From Limnanthes douglasii subsp. nivea (Eukaryota > Streptophyta > Magnoliopsida > Brassicales > Limnanthaceae), in contig JAUPFV010000004.1 in assembly GCA_036936605.1 (NCBI GenBank), positions 91,476,334-91,540,333 on the forward strand: 64,000 nt of DNA, given 5' to 3'. The notes under the pieces are model-generated. The model saw only the letters and a program-made list of their open reading frames with translations, had not been told where the DNA came from and ran no database searches. The position numbers and the translations under genes were made by a program. Positions 57,840-64,000 of this stretch are shown here, one piece after another. Numbering within the stretch: position 1 is the stretch's first letter; every line of letters starts with the position of its first letter.

Positions 57840-60600
57840 TTACTCCGAGGGGGTACCTTCCTCACTGTCTTCTGACGAATTGTTGCTTGAGGAGGAACTG
57901 TTTGACTCTTTAGAATCATTGGATGGTTCTTCATCTACCAAGGAAACCCCTTACGGATGATGTCTCTCTGAGATACGCTCCCAAAAACTTCCCAGCTTTA
58001 AGTTAGGAAAGCGCTCATGAATTTATACTACTAAAGCAGATTTTATCTCCACATCGCTCTCTTCCAAACGGGAGACAATCAGTAGCATACTCCTCAAGAC
58101 AAATATTTTTATACTTTTCAGTGTTGTCCCTAAGTGATTTCTTCTCAGCAGTTAGTTTTTCAATCTATTTGAAAGCATTCTCAAATTATGTTTTGGTTTG
58201 GGCACAAGAGTCAAACAGGCCATCCATAAGCGTATTCTGCTCGATGCCTGTAATAACAAACCGCTCTCGCTCATCATTGAATTCTTCATTTTTCTTTCAT
58301 CAATTGAGCTTCTAATGCCTCAATCTTGGCCAAATGTTCAGTGTCAGTCTTCCTCTCAAGGGAAAGTTCTCCCTCCAACTTCTTCACATCGACCCTCTTT
58401 TGGATAACTTCTTTCTTGTCGTAATCCTTCCAATTGGATTTCCTCTCAAGAAGATCGGCAACATGAAGCAATCTATTAAGCTCATTCGCTAAAAATTCAT
58501 TCTCATAAACATTAAAGTAGGTCGAGGAAGGGGAAATGTTTTCCACGTTCCTTAGAATTTCTTGGCTTCCTTGACCCATTGGTTTATCATTTGTTTGCCT
58601 TTTTTTGGAAACAGACTCTCCAACATACCGAATCAATATTGACCATTTTTGAATAGCATGCAAGCTCAAAGCTGTGGTATTATCATCCCCTTCTTCCTCA
58701 GTACAATTCTTCTTGCCTTTATCTTTGGCAATATATCTCTTCAGTGGCCTTACGACACCATCCTTCCCAGCAGGTCTCACTTCTACCACAACCTCATATT
58801 CAACATCAACCTCATGTCTCTCATCGACCTTAGTATCCGACCCAACATCAACATCAGTATCATTTCCTTCTCCTGCATCCTTCTTAGAGTCCCGATGACT
58901 AGGGGCCCTAGCCATAGTGGAGAGAAAAACAAGATTGTCTAAGTATTTTAGTTATATAAGTACTTCATTTTTTATGGGAGACACCATAATCTCTTCTATG
59001 AACTTTGTTGTAGTCAGATCTGACCTCCAAAGATGGCTCTTGGCCAGATTTGAGGGAGTAAAATATCTATGGAATTGATAGGACCAATTATTACTGGCCC
59101 AATAGCTCATCTATGCAAAAAGTCGACTAGTTGACTTAACCCGGTCCTCAAATGGTTTGGCAATCCCTTTCGTCCATGCCCCCAAAGAAAATTTTAGTTT
59201 AGCAGATCAATTGAGTAAGTAAAGATAAAGCAAGAGTGGAAATAAATACCTCGACTGGTTCATTTTAACGTAAGACGATAAGGCATCTCAGCAGAGTTTT
59301 CAAAACATGTCTCACATATTCCAGAGATGAAGAAAAATCTATGCTTCCACTTCTTATCAACCTCTAAGAGATCATTTACAATCTTGTATTTTCTCCCAAG
59401 AGTCAGTGAGTAGAAGGGAAAATGAGAGATTTTAGCTAAACCTCTCAGCCCAATAAATTGCTCAATTGAAATAGTGATCTGGGAAATCCAAGAAGCTATA
59501 ATACAGGTAATCGGTGTGAACTACATGTTGGGGCCGACTTGGTTTGGACATAGCTTTATCAAATCAAAGTATTTAACAAGAGTAGGTTCTAGCAAAGTCA
59601 AATACCCAGTTAATAATCTATGTGAAATAATCAATTCATGGTCCGAAACATACAAAAAAGTTTCCATAGCCTATGGAAATCGAATTTTGATGGAAGTCCA
59701 TAATCACCCATCGGTCCCTGAGTTTGACTTCTTCAGATGGATGAAAATATTTATATTTTATCTTGTATAGTTATAACAAATGTTTGGCTTCAACCCCTCG
59801 AATATTGTTTGTTAAGACGGCCTCTAGGTTCTAGGGAAGTTCATTGGCACATTTTACTCTTCTTCTTCGATACTTTCCCTTGGTGGACATGAGAGCTTGT
59901 CCCAAATTACAGGGGGAAGATTCTTTAATCGGTCTGGAAGGTCCGACAGAAGGAATTAGTGTCGGGGCAACTCGAATAGGTAAATCATAAACATGAAATA
60001 TGCTTTTTTCTTCTTGGTTGTCATCTGATTCGTCAATCAGGTGCTTTTCTTGCACCTCTGGAATGGATTTGAGGGGTTGAGTTATAGTATTTTATGTCCG
60101 TACAACCTTTGATGAATATTTCTGAGGACTAACCTCGGAAGTTGTTTGAGGAATACCGTGTGGTGTGTTTTGGGGAGTAAAAACATATGATACAAGCTTT
60201 ATCTTTGTGAACCTTTTGGCCGTCGGCTCCAGATATATCATCATATTTGTACGGTCTCCTTTAGCTTTCTTAATTACTTGATGTTTATCGCGCATCAGAA
60301 GAAATAGAGAAGTCTTGCTTGATTCTTTAGAAATACCAAGGTCACCCTTGTCAAACCTCAGACAAGTATGACCGCGAGGCTGAGCAATAGTAGGATCGAT
60401 GTTAGTACCTCAATTTCCTGCTGCTTCATAATGTTTCTTGATAGGAGGACACTAATCGTAATACGTTATTTGAATAATTTGCAAGGGCATGGGTTCCTCT
60501 TCTATATTGGTGGTTTTTCTTTCTTTGGCATTTCATCTAATGTTCAACCACTCCCAAATATTATATCTCTCAAGCCCCTCGGATTCATTAGGGATTAAAG
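57840..60600 (-). pseudogene. E3 antisense gene, Transposase_28-like domain plus coiled coil
   Basis: This is the distant homologue of the E1/E2 antisense gene in the same place and orientation relative to pol. Decayed frames show FDLIKLCPNQVGPNMWF (E1: FHLIKLCPSQLSPNAWY), IASWISQITISIEQF and NDLLEVDKKWKHRFFFISG. Exon 2 shows NLAKSHLW. A 209-codon open frame (58915-58286) starts MARAPSHRDSKKDAGEGND and runs into the coiled coil. The tail FPNLKLGSFW followed by an acidic Ser-rich end stops at 57840-57842. A GTATTT donor near 59250 suggests the intron is conserved. The N-terminus (about 60570) differs from E1. It is broken by many stops. Confidence 0.75.
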
Positions 60601-60713
60601 GTAAAAAGAAATGTTTATTGAAGCAATATGTTTCTCTCTCTAAACAAAAGTTTACTTTATCTCTTTAAAACTGGTGAAAATTTAGTAACGTTGGAATGGT
60701 GAGAAGAGTTGAG

Positions 60714-60721
60714 TATTTATA
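60714..60721 (-). promoter_or_regulatory. TATA box upstream of the E3 antisense gene
   Basis: TATAAATA on the minus strand, in CTCCTATAAATACTCAACTC, lies about 130-150 bp before the likely start and is followed by a leader with GAGAGAGAAAC. Confidence 0.5.
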
Positions 60722-61259
60722 GGAGAAGATATGGGCTTCCCACAGTTGTTAAGCTCAAAGTAGGTGGAAGATGTTTCTTAGATAACTGGTGCCTAGGAAA
60801 GACGAATAATCTATTAGGATATAACTACTCTATCTATGATTTAAAATACACACGTATCGAGAAGTGTAAAAGTTTTCTGACACACCTCTTCACCTATAAA
60901 TCCTTCTGAAAAGCATGTATGTCCATGTTAGGAATTAATCAACACGTGGATTAAATGACATCACCAATCTAAAAATATTATGACACGTAGATGAGGTGTA
61001 ACATGAGCACCACCTGTCAAAAACCGCCCCAATACGCAACCTAAAATAAATGAAGCATGAATATGAAGTCATGATCACCAATAATGAAGTCATGAGTCCG
61101 AAGAGGAACTTGTGGAAGAATAATCTGATGAGGTGCATGGGGAAGAATATTCCTAGGTGAATTTGTGGAAAATTTTCCGAGGAGACACATGAGAAAGAAA
61201 AATCCACTTTTATAAACTAGTCTTTGTTCAAATATCTTCACACGGACTGTGGGAGCTAC
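60722..61259. other. E3 region between the antisense promoter and the 3' LTR
   Basis: No gene is seen. It ends GACTGTGGGAGCTAC directly before the LTR, resembling the E2 polypurine end GGAGCTGC. Confidence 0.5.
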
Positions 61260-61677
61260 TGATAAGGATAGGAAATATTGTGAAGAATAAGCAATATTAT
61301 ATGAATAAATGAGTTAATTTAGTGTAATAAATTAGTGTAATAAACTCTTACAAGTGTGTAATATTGAGGGTGCTTTGTGTAATAACTATATTTATGTTTA
61401 GAATTAGTAAAGTGGTGGGGTGTAAAGACTCACATAAGAAAAAGTATATATGTAAATTAAAGATTTACTATTTGTACTATATAAAGGACCACCATTTTAT
61501 GGCAAATTATCCAATCATTAGTCAATCATTATCTCATTATTTTATCTGTCTCTTTATCTTTCTGCTTATCTAGTTTCTCTCTCTAAAATACTCTCACACG
61601 AACATTGCTATGACGGATAACCTCATACAAACATCACCATGGCAGATAACCCCACTAAGAGATCTTTAGAACTATCA
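61260..61677 (+). repeat. E3 3' LTR
   Basis: It starts TGATAAGGATAGGAAATATT and ends GAACTATCA. It contains ACTATATAAAGGACC, a likely TATA box near 61478-61486, absent from the left copy. Confidence 0.9.
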
Positions 61678-61682
61678 ACAGG
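61678..61682. repeat. Target site duplication of E3, right copy (ACAGG)
   Basis: It differs from the left copy ACATG at one base. Confidence 0.65.
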
Positions 61683-61923
61683 GTTGTATTTTAATTTCAT
61701 GGTGCACTTCATAAGAAGTTCTGGTTCACTAAGGTGGTAGTTAGTAATGTTATTTATTGTACAAATATTGCACAAAATGAGTCGTGGCGCAACCCTTTGG
61801 TTTGTTGTTAGATGTCTCCTGACACAGATAGACGCTCAATTATTATTTGTAAGCAACATTGTTATATAAGTTAACATTTAGATGGATACAATTTAGAATA
61901 CATGAGTGATCCAAGTGGGAGAC
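61683..61923 (+). other. E4 3' region with polypurine tract
   Basis: It continues E4 after the nested E3. AAGTGGGAGA at 61913-61922 just before the 3' LTR is a typical copia polypurine tract. Confidence 0.6.
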
Positions 61924-62633
61924 TGAAACGAACTTCTAAAATGAAATATTTCATCATGTGTAATTTTAGGTATTCAGACATGTAATCAATTGAAATATTG
62001 GACAAACAAACAAACAATAATAATAATAATATACTATTATATTAAAAATATTATTCAATGTTATAGTTTTATAAATAATATGCGGATACTAGTTAGGCTA
62101 AAGTGTATCTAAAAGGATTGATCTTTAGTCCAAAAATTAAGTATTAGACTCTAAGAGTCTAATAAGGGTTATGGTACTTATTGACAAAGAGTCTATCACG
62201 TACTATTGCTAGATTGAACAATTAATATGGATTGGAGAAAATGAAAGGAATAACAAATAATTAAGTTATATGAAGTTAAGTGAAACATTTTACTTCATAT
62301 AAAAAGCCAACCATAAACCCTACTTTCAACCACACTAAAGATTTTTCTCCATTTTCAAATTTTTGGTTTTCTCTTTTATCTCTTTAACATCTTTTTACAA
62401 GTTCTCTAAGGTATGAACTCTACTATTTCAGAAACTGTGTTTTGTTAGCTCTCAAGCCGATAAAAAACTTTCAACATGTATTGTTCTCTTAGCAGAAATC
62501 ATAGACTTCGAATTTAATACCTTGAATAGGGAAATAGAATATTATAGCTAATAGTAAGTGCTATTTATTATTTTATAATTATTCATACTGCTCGTGGACA
62601 TGAATACCCCAATTTATATGGTATATTCTAACA
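61924..62633 (+). repeat. E4 3' LTR
   Basis: It is about 710 bp, from TGAAACGAACTTC to TATTCTAACA. It matches the two parts of the interrupted left LTR. Confidence 0.7.
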
Positions 62634-64000
62634 ATAATACTAAAAATTGACTTAGTTTACTTGACATTTTTATAGTAATATTCAAAAATGCGGTTTAAAT
62701 TTACTAAATTATAAATAATATGAAACCCATGTGAAATTTAAATCGTAACACTGAAAAAAAATCAATCCACCGAATTTGATATTAAAAATACATATTCTTT
62801 CGATAAAACTATAGGTTGGAAAATTAAGATATATTCTAAAAAATATTTATATGGACGGTTTAGGAACAATCACTTTGGATGGTGTTTAATATTGGACTAT
62901 AACAATTTAGTATTAAATTGATGAGTTAATTTTAAGATCAAAGAGTTATTCAGTTTTTTATAGAATATTTGGTAAACTAGATGGTTCTATCTAATTATGT
63001 TTATTTCATTCACTTAATATAAATGAGAATTGCTAAAACAATAGCCAAAATTATTCCGTGGAGTTGTATTTTCAGATTTTTAAATATCTATACTAAATTT
63101 TTTAGTATTCAATTTATACTATTTATTTACATTTTATACAAAATTGAAATGGATTGAAAACTTTTAAAAACCTTTAAAGTTCTATGTATTTATGTTTTAT
63201 GTTACTCCATAGAGTCATTTTGGCTATTTTTTTAGCGATTTCCAATATAAATAAAAAACTCAAAAACCTAATTCATATTCGTACTCACTCGCTCTCCATC
63301 TCTTTATCATAAACCCTAATTAGTTTTTCGCAACTTCAACTTCATATATAAGTTGCAGTCTTATTTCTTTTAAATGACTACGATATAAAAAAATATGCAT
63401 CATATGTACAGCTCCATAAACATCTCAACATCTAAATTCTTTCTTCGTTAAAAAAAGAGACCATAACTTGTAATTTAATATTTTTCTATATTTTAGACAC
63501 CTTTATATCAACATATTATTCATGTGTTTGGAGTTTCCTACCCTATAGATATTAAAAGTGATGGAGCGGGGTAAAATTCTTATCCGAACTTGTGATAATT
63601 TGTTTACTAGTACTTTTTTAATCATAATAAGTATAATGAGAGAAAAATATATCAAATAGTGAAAAAATAGAAAAATCCAAGTCATGTTAAGATGTTTTTA
63701 TTTTTTAATTTTTCTATAGAGTTCAAGGAAACATATTATTGGATGATATATATGTGACAGATATCTCAACTAGTTGTTTAATGTTTTGACAGTTTGGAAA
63801 CTCCAACCGACTCATATGGTCGAAGGCCCACTAATCTTTGTGGGTAAACTCTTTAGAGACTTTATCTATTAAAAATGGTGACAAGCTCACTCTTGACGAG
63901 GACAACAATGACACGGAATCATCGTGCAAAGATTTGATCAATAATTATTTGTTAGAAAACTCATTTGTTGTGGCCAGATGAATTTTTGTTTTTGCGATAT
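62634..64000. other. AT-rich DNA, no gene seen
   Basis: A telobox-like AAACCCTAA lies at 63311-63319 after CTCTCCATCTC pyrimidine tracts, as often seen in plant promoters. No supported ORF follows within the window. Confidence 0.45.

Larger units (their letters stand above)
50672..61677 (+). mobile_element. E3: older Tat-lineage Ty3/gypsy element nested in E4
   Basis: The element is about 11 kb with diverged LTRs (373 and 418 bp) that both start TGATAA and end ACTATCA, a PBS after the left LTR, and gag, PR, RT, dual RNase H and INT on the plus strand. A minus-strand gene homologous to the E1/E2 antisense gene lies between INT and the right LTR. Internal proteins resemble E1/E2 but are more distant. 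All genes carry many stops. It represents a separate family of the same lineage with the same layout. Confidence 0.88.
43200..62633 (+). mobile_element. E4: Ty1/copia element, split by E3
   Basis: The right LTR is 61924-62633. The left LTR ends at 45010 and shares with it blocks such as CAGCTCTCAAGC(A/C)G, CTCTTAGCAG(G/A)AATCA and the end GGTAT(G/A)TTCTAACA. A degenerate initiator-tRNA-Met PBS follows the left LTR and a purine tract precedes the right one. Gag, PR, RT and RNase H remnants are readable between 46.6 and 50.45 kb. E3 (50672-61677) is inserted after the RNase H region. The start of the left LTR (about 43.2 kb) is approximate and no TSD could be found. Confidence 0.7.

Noticed and set aside
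63311..63319. Telobox AAACCCTAA as sign of a promoter
   Set aside because: No coding region follows within the window, so it is kept only as a note.

Overview
This is plant nuclear DNA, most likely from a eudicot. It is AT-rich, nearly gene-free, and made mostly of layered LTR retrotransposons plus decayed host-gene fragments. The plant origin rests on three things: Tat-lineage Ty3/gypsy elements with two RNase H domains, a tRNA-Arg primer site, and relics resembling F-box/LRR, SF3A1, mTERF and DUF4283 proteins. I see no intact host gene, rRNA, tRNA or CRISPR array.

Layout. 1-2.95 kb: two badly decayed Ty3/gypsy pol remnants on the + strand, with an unusual three-armed inverted repeat at 815-981. 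3.19-13.60 kb (element E1) and 17.68-28.02 kb (element E2): two copies of one Tat-lineage, Retand-like family, both in minus orientation. Each has two LTRs, a perfect 5-bp target duplication (GTACC, ATGTC), a tRNA-Arg primer site, and gag-PR-RT-RNase H-RNase H-INT on the minus strand. Each also carries a long spliced antisense gene on the plus strand between INT and the 3' LTR. 13.6-17.7 kb: AT-rich DNA with a possible multi-exon gene relic. E2 sits in an F-box/LRR gene relic. 28.6-39 kb: AT-rich DNA with an ORF1-like relic (DUF4283 plus CCHC knuckle), a CAN-rich low-complexity block, adjoining SF3A1 and mTERF fragments, and diffuse repeats. 39.9-43.2 kb: a Ty1/copia pol pseudogene. About 43.2-62.6 kb: a second copia element (E4), whose 5' LTR appears interrupted by about 1 kb and whose 3' part is split by a third, older Tat-like element (E3, 50.67-61.68 kb, plus orientation, imperfect TSD ACATG/ACAGG). 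62.6-64 kb: AT-rich DNA without genes.

How the parts work together. In E1, E2 and E3 the sense genes (gag-pol) and the antisense gene converge tail to tail. The antisense gene encodes a protein with a domain resembling Pfam Transposase_28 ('putative gypsy type transposon') followed by a coiled coil and an acidic tail. In E1 it has a TATA box and a small GT-AG intron. In E3 a TATA box and probably an intron are also visible. The convergence zone carries repeated small hairpins in E1/E2, and in E3 two minisatellites, one of which repeats a small hairpin in every unit. E1 and E2 share one in-frame UAG between protease and RT, followed by CAG UUU; every other break is private to one copy. The shared stop, the antisense gene and the convergence-zone repeats are the observations most worth following up. 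All coding regions here carry stops or frameshifts, so none of these copies looks autonomous today.
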